64,000 bases of DNA from Hemileia vastatrix (Eukaryota > Basidiomycota > Pucciniomycetes > Pucciniales > Zaghouaniaceae): assembly GCA_030280995.1 (NCBI GenBank), contig JASXTE010000004.1, forward strand, positions 15,344,501-15,408,500, given 5' to 3'. The notes below the pieces were generated by a model. It did not search any database. It was not told the DNA's origin and was given only the letters and a program-made list of their open reading frames with translations. Positions 1 to 8,489 of the stretch are shown in pieces. Each line of letters opens with the position of its first letter. Positions within the stretch are counted from its first letter, which is position 1. The translations under genes were made by a program, and so were the position numbers.

Positions 1-1
1 C

Positions 2-478
2 TTGGTCGATTCAGGGTCTCAAATCAATTTAATTTCATTGGAGCAAGCGACGAGTATAGGCTTGCCAATTAAAAGTGGAACTGGGGGAAACCTCAGAGGA
101 ATCGGAGGGCATGCAACAGAGCTGATGGGTACAGCTGAGCATGTCAGGTTAGGCATTGGTGGATCTGTTGGTAAGGTTCACTTTTATGTGGCCAAAAGAG
201 CAGTCAAAACTGTTCTTGGCGGTCCTTTTTTGATGGATTTTGAGGCCAGGATATGGTATCAAGCTGGCATGGGGATTAGTTTGGAGATCACTGGTGAAGA
301 TATGCGGAGGTTACATATGCGGTTAGCGCCTCCTGGAGATGAAGGTTGGGAAACACAGCCAGGGGTTACTACTCTGTGTCAGTGTTGTGTATGCACCAAG
401 AAGCGGCATATAAAACGGACGGCTTCTGGTGAATTATGTTTGTTGGAAAGGGATGGATGCCCTCATTTTTTGGGGTAG
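2..478 (+). CDS. C-terminal part of gag-protease (retropepsin), partial at window edge
   Basis: The reading frame is open from the window edge and begins inside the aspartic protease: the first residues contain the D-S-G catalytic triad (VDSGSQINLI), followed by the hydrophobic-Gly pattern typical of retropepsins (TVLGGPFL near residue 72). In the full copy the same frame runs from gag at 41,896. It ends with a Cys-rich tail (LCQCCVCTKKRHIK) of unknown role. Stop is TAG at 476-478, just behind a candidate -1 slippery heptamer. The protease matures gag and pol in virus-like particles. The start shown is only the first codon visible, not a true start. Confidence 0.85.
   Translation: MVDSGSQINLISLEQATSIGLPIKSGTGGNLRGIGGHATELMGTAEHVRLGIGGSVGKVHFYVAKRAVKTVLGGPFLMDFEARIWYQAGMGISLEITGEDMRRLHMRLAPPGDEGWETQPGVTTLCQCCVCTKKRHIKRTASGELCLLERDGCPHFLG
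466..472 (+). promoter_or_regulatory. Candidate -1 ribosomal frameshift site (T TTT TTG)
   Basis: In the gag-protease frame the codons read CAT TTT TTG GGG TAG, so the heptamer T_TTT_TTG fits the X_XXY_YYZ rule in the correct phase, two codons before the stop. The pol-side ORF continues in the -1 frame and overlaps the end of the protease ORF (from 436). The sister copy has the same heptamer in the same phase at 44,493-44,499. Function is inferred; no downstream pseudoknot was worked out. Confidence 0.55.
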
Positions 479-1383
479 CAGGGGCTGATCGCTCTAATGT
501 TGTAATCTCTCCTCATAATGAGATCCCAGATTGCAATAGGTCAGCTCACTTGGAGATAATTAAAGTGGATTCTCAATTATTTTCTGTTAATATTACTTTG
601 GAGTGCAAATACGTTTTGGACTTTTCTACATGTTTATTGGATTTACCCGGTTTTTCTATTAAATTTAAAAACGGTGAAGAAGGCAAAATGGGCCAAATTA
701 GGTTGGATAAAAATTGGAAGGGTATGTTTTATGACCTCCAGCAAGAGGGTAAACTGCAAAAATCTTATCAAAACCCGATTAAAAATCTCAGTATAATTAA
801 AACACAAAAAATTAATTTTTGTGAAAATTCATTTCCGGACCTCCAGCAAGAGGTTAAACTGCAATTATCACCTTCTATTCCGGACCTCCAGCAAGAGGGT
901 AAACTGCAAAAATCTTATCAAAACCCGATTAAAAATCTCAGTATAATTAAAACACAAAAAAATAATTTTTGTGAAAATTCATTTCCGGACCTCCAGCAAG
1001 AGGTTAAACTGAAAGTATCTCCTTCTATTATGGACCTCCAGCAAGAGGGTAAACTGCAAAAATCACATCAAAATACAATTAAAAATCTTGGTATAATTAA
1101 AACACAATAAAATAACTTATGTGAAAATGTTATTCCGGACCTCCAGCAAGAGGTTAAACTGCAATTATCTCCTTCTATTATGGACCTCCAGCAAGTGGGT
1201 AAACTGGTAAAATCTTATAAAAATCAAATAAAAAATCTTGGTATAATTAAAACACAAAAAAATAATTTTTGTGAAAATTCAATTCTGGTCCTCCAGCAAG
1301 AGGTTAAACTGCCAACTTTCTTTACGGATGATTTACTGTTGGATAAGGAAGCAAAGGTGTTGGAAAATCTGTTTATAAATTAG
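479..1383 (+). pseudogene. Pol linker between protease and reverse transcriptase, with in-frame 150-bp tandem repeats
   Basis: Continuation in the -1 frame after the slippery site. The first ~80 residues after the shift are unremarkable. Then a Lys/Asn/Gln-rich 50-residue unit, recognisable by D-L-Q-Q-E-(V/G)-K-L, is repeated with a 150-bp period (units near 733, 883, 1,033 and 1,183). The sister copy at 44,757 has only about one unit, so the array has expanded here. A TAA near 1,108 and a one-base deletion near 1,355 (relative to the sister copy) break the frame before the RT domain. The repeat unit carries two copies per period of a DNA hairpin motif found all over the element. No enzymatic domain is visible in the linker. 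Confidence 0.7.
732..1311 (+). repeat. 150-bp coding tandem repeat, four units, eight hairpin motifs
   Basis: Two motif variants alternate every 44 and 106 bp: GACCTCCAGCAAGAGGGT-AAACTG (733, 883, 1,033, 1,183) and GACCTCCAGCAAGAGGTT-AAACTG (839, 989, 1,139, 1,288). Each forms a CCTC/GAGG stem with a CAGCAA loop and a (G/T)TAAACTG tail. The period is a multiple of three, so copy number can change without breaking pol. Confidence 0.8.
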
Positions 1384-1535
1384 ACGAGGGAAAGGAGAAA
1401 AGGGTAAAATTTAAAAATGAAATAAAATATTTTTCTAATTTTTCTTATTCCGATTCTGACGATGATGAAGATTCATTTAATGAAATATGTAATGGCGATA
1501 CAAAAGTAAATGTTTTACCTCAAGTTTATTTAGAT

Positions 1536-3998
1536 GTGGACGCAGCCAAATATAAGAAGGTACCAAATAAAGTTCGACCTATTAATGAACCACTACCTGC
1601 TGAATTAAATCCACCCTTGAAAAGACCAAGGTTATCAAGAGATCCTTATGAAAGTCCCTTGGTAAAGAATACGCCTGAATTTTCTGAGACTTCAAGAATC
1701 ACTTTTGAGAGACTGGGTGTTGTTAATTTTGGACCTGATGGTTGGTTGTCTGGAGAAGAGAAGAAGTTGTTGTTGGATGTGATGGTCAAGCGAGAGAAGG
1801 CCATTGCTTTTGTAGAAGAGGAGAGGGGTGTGTTGAAGCATTCCTATGGGGAGCCTTACAAGATTCCTGTGGTATGTCATGAACCGTGGCAGCAGAAACC
1901 GATTCCTATTCCGGCTGCATTGAAAGAAGCCTATATTGAAGTTGTCAGAGAACGGATACGCACTGGACTGTATGAGCAATCAACGTCAAGTTATTCTAGT
2001 CCAGTATTTTGTATCAAGAAACCAAATGGCAAGCTTAGAGTTGTTCATGATCTTAGGGAATTAAATAGGGTTACAATAAAGGATGCTGGGATACCACCTA
2101 GTGCTGAGGAGTTTGTTGAAGCGTTTTCAGGGAGAGTGTGTTTTGGATTGGGAGATATTATGGGTGGATATGATGAGAGAGAGTTACATCCGGACTCAAG
2201 GCCTCTCACTACATTTGATACGCCACTTGGACGTTTACAGTTAACAAGATTACCTCAAGGAGCAACAGATTTGGTTGCAGTTTATCAAGCTCAGATGGCT
2301 TGGATCCTTCAAGACGAAATTCCACAATATGCTGGAATCTTTATAGATGATGGAGGAATTAAGGGACCAACAACCAACTATGATAACCAGGTGTTGGAAG
2401 AGAATCCCGGAATAAGCAAATTCATTTGGGAGTTTGCAATTACATTAGAAAGAATCTTGTTTCGAATTGAAGAGGCTGGTTTAACTATTTCAGGTTCGAA
2501 ATTTTCATGTTGTGTGCCAGCCTTAGAAATATTAGGCCATGTGGTATGTAGAGAGGGTAGGATTATGTCCAAGAAGAAAGTTAACAAAATTCAGTCCTGG
2601 CCAAGACCCAAGAATACGACCAAAGTTAGAGGGTTTTTAGGTGTTTGCGTATATGTTAGAATGTTTATTAAGGACTTTTCTTCATTGGCAGCTCCATTGA
2701 GACAGTTAACGAGAAAGGATGCAGACTGGGAGTGTGATGAAGAGTGTGAGAAGGCGTTTGTGAAGTTGAAGGAGGTTGTGGGGAAGGATTTAGTCCTGCA
2801 CAAGTTGGATTCTGGAAAAGAAGCTGGCATAATTTATTTAGCAGTTGATTCAAGTCAGGTTGCAGCTGGGGCCGTTTTGTCTCAGATGGATAAAGCTGGT
2901 TACATCAGGCCAGTTAGGTATGAATCTGTAGTATTTACTGAGGTTGAATCAAGATATTCTCAACCAAAATTGGAATTATGTGGTGTGGCTAAAATACTGA
3001 AGAAACTTCAGCATATTTTGTGGGGGCAACATTTTGAGTTGCAAGTGGATGCAAAATCGTTAATCCAGATGATTAATTCCCCAAGTTTACCGAATGCACC
3101 CATGACAAGATGGGTAGCTTTTATTCAACATTTTTCGTTCGATTTAGTTCATAAACCTGGCAAAACTTTTACTATGCCAGATGGTTTATCAAGGAGACCA
3201 CCCACTGAAGAAGATTCAGACTCAGAAGAGTTCGATGAAGATATACCTATTATCAAAGCCAGCACTAAAGGAGCTGAAGACTTTCCATACCTCCCCCATG
3301 AGGTTAAACTGGCAGGACTATTGTGTTTAGATTATGGTGATGATGACCTCCACCAAGAGGATAAACTGGAAAATAGTTTTTATGTTAATAAAGGTGTTGG
3401 AAAAGGTGAAGATAAATTCAGCAGAGAGGAGGTAGAAGAAGATGTGGTGTATGTAGAGGAAGATGGATTAGTATTGTGGGATAGTAGTAAATTAAGGAAT
3501 GGTGTATATGTTGGAGAATTAGAGAATTTAAATAAAAAGGTGGATAAAGAGAAAGAGGTATTTTCAAATACGGTTTACGAAGGATCCAAAGGTTTAGAAG
3601 AAAAACGACGACATAGCTCGATTATAGATTTATTTAGCGGTCAACGATTATTGGCTCATTCATGTGCAGGTGATATTGGTGATAGAGAAGTCCCTATTGA
3701 TGTTATATTAATCGATTCTCAAGATGAAGTCTGGGGTCAGACTGGTTTTTATTTTTTGTTAGTCAAATATTTGTTGACTTTAGAGAGGCCAGAAGATTGT
3801 GAAGACGATGAATGGGTGGCTATCAAGAGGAAGTCATCTACGTTTTACCTATCTGGTCGACGTTTAATGAGGAGAAAGTATCCAAATCCTCAAGTAGTTA
3901 TAACTCAACAGAAGGGGCAAGAATTAGTTTTGAAATCACTTCATGAAGATCTCGGGCATAGAGGCGTTGGAGAAACTTTTAGAAGAATTTCTGATTGA
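1536..3998 (+). CDS. Pol: reverse transcriptase, RNase H and start of integrase (element A)
   Basis: 820 codons open. Residues ~130-330 are the RT: KLRVVHDLRELN, LTRLPQG and the catalytic F-I-D-D-G-G box followed by K-G-P. This variant of Y-x-D-D is typical of a fungal Ty3/gypsy clade. Residues ~330-430 are the connection region (RGFLGVCVYVRMFIKDFSSL). RNase H follows with the expected acidic residues (LAVDSS, KLELCG, LQVDAKSL) and ends at MPDGLSRR. A long acidic spacer precedes the integrase H-H half of the zinc domain (HEDLGH). The ORF ends at a TGA where the sister copy has Gln (3,996-3,998). The ATG at 1,536 is simply the first Met in frame; the true product is part of a gag-pro-pol fusion. 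Two further hairpin motifs lie in this ORF at ~3,288 and ~3,346. Confidence 0.9.
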   Translation: MDAAKYKKVPNKVRPINEPLPAELNPPLKRPRLSRDPYESPLVKNTPEFSETSRITFERLGVVNFGPDGWLSGEEKKLLLDVMVKREKAIAFVEEERGVLKHSYGEPYKIPVVCHEPWQQKPIPIPAALKEAYIEVVRERIRTGLYEQSTSSYSSPVFCIKKPNGKLRVVHDLRELNRVTIKDAGIPPSAEEFVEAFSGRVCFGLGDIMGGYDERELHPDSRPLTTFDTPLGRLQLTRLPQGATDLVAVYQAQMAWILQDEIPQYAGIFIDDGGIKGPTTNYDNQVLEENPGISKFIWEFAITLERILFRIEEAGLTISGSKFSCCVPALEILGHVVCREGRIMSKKKVNKIQSWPRPKNTTKVRGFLGVCVYVRMFIKDFSSLAAPLRQLTRKDADWECDEECEKAFVKLKEVVGKDLVLHKLDSGKEAGIIYLAVDSSQVAAGAVLSQMDKAGYIRPVRYESVVFTEVESRYSQPKLELCGVAKILKKLQHILWGQHFELQVDAKSLIQMINSPSLPNAPMTRWVAFIQHFSFDLVHKPGKTFTMPDGLSRRPPTEEDSDSEEFDEDIPIIKASTKGAEDFPYLPHEVKLAGLLCLDYGDDDLHQEDKLENSFYVNKGVGKGEDKFSREEVEEDVVYVEEDGLVLWDSSKLRNGVYVGELENLNKKVDKEKEVFSNTVYEGSKGLEEKRRHSSIIDLFSGQRLLAHSCAGDIGDREVPIDVILIDSQDEVWGQTGFYFLLVKYLLTLERPEDCEDDEWVAIKRKSSTFYLSGRRLMRRKYPNPQVVITQQKGQELVLKSLHEDLGHRGVGETFRRISD

Positions 3999-5053
3999 TT
4001 CTGGTGGCCTGGCATGAAGATGGCTGTTAAACAGTGGGTTCAGTCATGCGAAGAATGTCAAAGATGATGTTATTTAAGGCCAAAAGAACCTGGACGCGTG
4101 ACCGGTGTATATACGCTCTTTGGGAGAGTTAGTTTAGATGCCGTTCATATAAAAGAGGGACAGTATAAATACTTAATTGTGGCCAGAGATGATTTATCTG
4201 GTTGGGTAGAGGCAGCGCCTCTTATTAATTTAACTGCCAAAAATGTGGCAGAATTTTTTTGAATAATTGGGTATATAGGTATGGGGTGATGAAGTTGGTG
4301 ACGGTAGATGGAGGTCCTGAATTTGGGACAGAGTTTAAAGAGGCCGTATTGAAAGTTGGATCAAAGGTTAGGGTAGCAACCCCATATTATCCTGAAGCTG
4401 AAGGCATGGTTGAAAGAGGGCATCAAGTTATTAAGGATGCTTTAGTTAAAATGTGTGGGACAAGTGCCGAAAAGTGGAGGCACTATTTACCTTTAGTTTT
4501 ATTTGCTGATTGAATCACTGCCAAAAGGACGACTGGATTTTCACCTTATGAACTTGTTTTTGGACAGAAAGCAGCTTTACCGGTTGATTTAGAAACTGAA
4601 TCATATCTTGGAGTTGACTGGGACACGGTCAAAACTACTGAAGAATTATTGTGTGCAAGAATGATGCAGCTAGAAAAGAAAGAAGAATATTTAGAAAAGG
4701 CATATTCGCGGATGATGAAGATCCGAAATCAATCAGTCAGATATTGGGATGAGCGGTTGGCACATTGATTAAGGAAACCTTTGAACCCAGGTGATATGGT
4801 CCTGGTGTATAATATGAGTTTGCAAAGTCAGTGGGGAAAGATGTTTGCAGATAGGTGGAATGGACCGTATAAAATCAAGGAGCAAGTTTCCGGCGGTTCA
4901 TATGTGCTAGAAGAGTTGGATGGAGTAGTATTGAAGAAGAGGGTAGCAGCTGATCAAGTGAAACAGTTCTGTCCTAGAGGCACCAGGAGTGCCGAAGCTA
5001 ACTCCGAAATGAGGATAAACTACAATTTTAATGACATTTATCAAATTTTATGA
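3999..5053 (+). pseudogene. Integrase core and GPY/F C-terminus (element A), interrupted
   Basis: Integrase is continuous in homology but not in frame. The C-x2-C half of the HHCC domain (CEECQ) comes first. The DDE residues then appear in LDAVHIKEG, TVDGGPEF and PEAEGMVERG, and the C-terminal GPY/F module reads DRWNGPYKI near 4,850. Defects: TGA at 3,996 and again after CQR (CGA in the sister copy), loss of one T in a T-run near 4,254-4,260 that shifts the frame, a TGA after LFAD (4,511-4,513; shared with the sister copy) and TGA at 4,766 (CGA in the sister). Several stops are one C-to-T change from an Arg codon. The product would have joined cDNA to host DNA. Confidence 0.85.
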
Positions 5054-5390
5054 CGACCTCCGCAACGAGGATAAACTATGATATCGACGAAATTTTATGG
5101 ATTCCTCCGCAATGAGGATAAACTATGATGTTTATAAAAATCTTATCAACCTCCGCAAGGAGGATAAACTATCTTCTTTTTTTTTTATCAAATAATTTAC
5201 TATCGTTACACTGCATATGGGCAACAAAACTGTGATGAAACATAACGAAATGCGAGAAAACCTTCTTTGAAATTTTCAAAAAACTTAAAATTTCTAAAAA
5301 TATGGATGAAGATAGTGTTGGAAAATTTTAATAATTTATTGGAAGAAGTGTTCACAGGGGAACCTTCTTAATTTAATATTGGCAAGTGTG

Positions 5391-5431
5391 GGGGTAATTG
5401 ATGGGCTGGCTGCTCTATACACAATTACCCC
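5391..5431 (+). other. Conserved stem-loop in retrotransposon 3' region
   Basis: GGGGTAATTG (5,391-5,400) pairs perfectly with CAATTACCCC (5,422-5,431) around the loop ATGGGCTGGCTGCTCTATACA. The sister copy has it unchanged at 50,005-50,045. The diverged element E has GGTAACTG/CAGTTACC with nearly the same loop, that is, a compensating T-to-C/A-to-G pair change. Confidence 0.7.
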
Positions 5432-5647
5432 ATAATGTTTGTTTCCAAAATTTTCCCTGTTTCTAGTTGAATCCTGGCTTTGTCTTTTAATTATAGGAAG
5501 TCCACTAAGACTATAAACTGGAATGAATCAAGAGACACCGCTCTCAACGCCGGATTCAAGATTCTTTTTATTTTATTTTGTTTTTGATTTTTTTTATGTT
5601 AGATTGTGATTTCTTTTCTTTAATATATATTATGAATTATTGTAAAG

Positions 5648-5712
5648 GTGATGCTCACTGGTGGTCTCTAATCATTTTTATAAATTGGAGGGAGCCCACC
5701 CAGTGATCATCA
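5648..5712 (+). other. Second conserved stem-loop in retrotransposon 3' region
   Basis: TCACTGGTGG near 5,655 pairs with CCACCCAGTGA near 5,697 (one bulged C), with inner pairing between TCTCTAAT and ATTGGAGGGA. The structure is retained in the sister copy (~50,263-50,327) and in the diverged reversed element E (63,804-63,863). Confidence 0.6.
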
Positions 5713-5849
5713 TTATAAAAATTATCTTCTAAAAAATTTCATTTATTTTCTTTTCTTTTCGATTTCTCAAAATTGTGTAACCACATCAAGTTGCACTTGG
5801 ATGTGGGTATGATGTCGAGGGTACGGCTCATCAAATGGCCGGGGGGCAT

Positions 5850-6165
5850 CTTTTAAAATTTTATTTTGAAATTTTATTTTATTACTTTTTTTATCTTTCT
5901 TTTCACATTCTTTTATCTTTCTTTAAAAAAATTAAATTTTAAGTTTTATTTCAAAACTATCTTTTTTTTAAAAAAAAAATCTTTTATTTTAAATTAAAAA
6001 AAAAAAATTTAAATTAAAAAAAAATAAAAATAAAAAATAAAAATAAATAAAAATAACATAAAAATAAAATAAATAAAATTAAAATAATAAATAAAATTAA
6101 AAAAAAATAAAATAAAATAAAAATTAATTAATTTAACCAAATTATTATATTTCTTAGTTTTATTT
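5850..6165. repeat. A/T-rich low-complexity tract
   Basis: Runs of T followed by A-rich AAATAAAATAAAT-type sequence, with no ORF. The sister copy has the same tract with different length (50,465-50,770), so it is a fast-changing spacer between the two hairpin regions. Confidence 0.7.
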
Positions 6166-7675
6166 TTCAGTCTTCATTCTTTTTAGTTTTATTCATTTAG
6201 TTTATACAGGAAACAGGGCCTAGGGGAACTCAATACCTATGGGATTTTACTTCAAGACATCTGTTAGTCCTCCAAGACTTTAAACTGGCTACTTTTCAAG
6301 ACGTTCTTTAAGGTTTATTTTATACATATTTTGGATCTGTTAGTCCTCCAAGACTTTAAACTGGCTACTGTTCAAGACTTTCCTTAAGGGTTTTATACAA
6401 ATTTTGGAGCCGTTAGTCCTCCAAGACTTTAAACTGGCTAATTTTCAAGACTCTCATTAAAGATTTTATATTGGAGCTGTTAGTCCTTCAAAACTTTAAA
6501 CTGAATTTGAAGGATGTTCAAGATTTTATGGATATTTTTGGAGACAGATTTTTTTTATTTTTTTTATCAAACAAATGTTAGGTCCACCAAGACCTTAAAC
6601 TGGAGTGTTATCAAATTTTAGGTCCACCAAGACCCTAAACTGCACTATTATAAAGCTGTTGGTACACTATGACCTTAAACTGGATTTCTTATCGATCAAA
6701 TGTTTGGTCCACCATGACTTTAAACTGGTAGTTCATTCATTGTTTAGTCCACTATGACTTTAAACTGGAAAATTAATATCTGCAGGATAATTCAACATTC
6801 ATTGGACCACTATGGCCTTATACTGGATTACTTGTCGATAAAATGTTTGGTCCACTATGACATTAAACTGGATTATCAAATTTATTCAATCTTTGGTCAA
6901 GCCTAGGCCTTATTTAGGAATATATCAAGTTATTTATGCACCTAAACGATCTTTGGTCCACAAAGACCATAAACTGGCAATCGATTATATGTTTGGTCCA
7001 CCAAGACTTTAAACTGGAATGTCAATCTTGTTTAGATAACTCAATTCAATCTTTTAATTTATCACTGTCCACTAAGACTCTAAACTGGTTATTCAATTAT
7101 TTCTGGAATTGGGTGCTGATAATCTTTAGGATGTCAAAATTATAGGTGGTGATGATGCTAAGAAAGCATAATGGTTAATTAGGTGAAATTTGTGGCGCTT
7201 TAACATGGTCTAAAGTTAATATTATTATTGGAAGCCTGGAAAAAGTATTTTATGGGTTTGCTGTATAGAAAAGTTTGAAAATTGTGATGAAGGAATCAGA
7301 AGTTAGGATGGTAGTTGGATTTTAGGGAATGATTTTTTTAGTGCCTCATAGTTAGGCCGTTTTTTTTGGTGTGAAGCTTGGAGGACCTTATGGCGAGATT
7401 GGAATCATAGAATTCGGCTCAGTGGGGGGCCCTATGAGGTTGGAATCAGGAGTATTCGGCTCATAGGAAGATCCACTCTCTCAATGCTGTGACAAGAAGG
7501 AAGACTGGTATATGGGAGTCTGAAGGGATTCAAACCTTGATCTCAGTAGTGGAATCATCACAAGATTTATATTATTTTATTTTATGTTATACCAAGCCAG
7601 AGAAGAAAGAAAACATCAATTATGTTGAAAGTTTAAGAAGACCAAGCAAAAACAAAATTTTATCAAGTTATACTG

Positions 7676-8366
7676 TTAGAAAAGATAATTTCTTTGAAAT
7701 TGTTCAACATCATTATCAAAGCTTTGCATTAAAATTCTTCTTTTCATGAGGTCTTCATGGTTATTAGCTGGAGTTTCTTGAAAATAGGCCAGCATTTTTT
7801 GTTTCAACTCATTAGTAAAGTCAAGAAAAAGATAGCGATGAAAATTTGGGTAATGATTGATATAGTCCGTCTTCACTCTACCAACATCATCAGTGTTGGT
7901 TATTTCGACAGCTAGAAGTTCAAATATGTTATTAAGTCATAGATTTAGTCAATTTTGATTAAAAGTTTTTTTAGTAAGATAATAGGGTCTTACATTTAGA
8001 GCCAGGAAACATAGTCTCAGCAAAGTTGGTTGGGGGCACTGTCGTTATAGGATTAGGATCTTGTGAAGGCAAAATAAGGCCGGGATCCGCTGATGAAGAT
8101 TGAACTTTTGAAGCTGCTTTTGATCTTATTCATTTTAAGAAGACAGGAATTTTTGATCGCTTTTTAGAAGTTGAGGGATCAGGGAGAGCTGCTGGTCCTA
8201 AATATACGTTTGTTTTAGAAGGAACTAATGGCCGGTTACATTTGACTTTTTTCACACGGCATAAGTCGCAAGCTGTCGTGCCAGGAAGATTAGGGTAGGA
8301 CATTAAACAAGGTACCTGGTATTGAGCGCAGAGTTCACATGGAGCGACAAGTTCTATGGAAGACAT
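7676..8366 (-). CDS. Antisense spliced gene with N-terminal Zn2Cys6-like cluster (element A)
   Basis: On the strand opposite to pol. Exon 1 8,366-7,994, intron 7,993-7,912 (82 bp, GTAAGA...TTCTAG), exon 2 7,911-7,676; the joined frame gives ~202 codons. Cysteines at residues 10, 13, 20, 33, 36 and 43 give C-x2-C-x6-C-x12-C-x2-C-x6-C, which fits the fungal Zn2Cys6 consensus. Here the basic CDLCRVKKVKC half comes second rather than first. One in-frame TGA (codon 79) lies at the end of the basic stretch after the cluster; a C-to-T change from CGA would explain it, and the sister copy shares it. Exon 2 encodes 66 residues identical in the sister copy at 52,200-52,400. The ATG lies 123 bp inside the 3' LTR, so an LTR-linked antisense promoter is likely. 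A DNA- or RNA-binding accessory role is inference. Confidence 0.6.
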
Positions 8367-8479
8367 ATTGATGAAGATGAATTTTATAGTTTATTAAAGA
8401 AGATGGTGGTTGAAAGTTGAAGATGAATATTGTGTTCAACCACTTATGCAAAGTTTTAAGAATGGGGACATTCTTGATT

Positions 8480-8489
8480 GGAGGGAGGA
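8480..8489 (+). promoter_or_regulatory. Polypurine tract (plus-strand primer)
   Basis: GGAGGGAGGA directly abuts the TGTGGTAGCC start of the 3' LTR. The sister copy has GGAGAGAGGA at 53,004-53,013, and element E has the reversed equivalent at 61,932-61,941. Confidence 0.8.

Larger units (their letters stand above)
5054..7140 (+). repeat. 3' non-coding part with dispersed hairpin-TTAAACTGG motifs
   Basis: After integrase there is no sense ORF. About 18 copies of a short hairpin plus tail are spread here: three CCTCCGCAA-type copies (near 5,053, 5,100, 5,150), one at ~5,497, then one every 40-90 bp from 6,265 to 7,085. Stem pairs vary together: CCTC/GAGG, AGTC/GACT and GGTC/GACC, with loop C-(A/T)-CCAA or CACTAT and tail TTAAACTGG. 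The same positions are occupied in the sister copy (50,108-51,625), and similar units occur reversed in element E (63,133-63,260). Role unknown; an RNA-level function is inferred from the compensating changes. Confidence 0.75.

Noticed and set aside
1692..2853. Minus-strand ORFs opposite the RT domain
   Set aside because: Shadows of a conserved sense-strand pol; no conservation beyond what the RT imposes.
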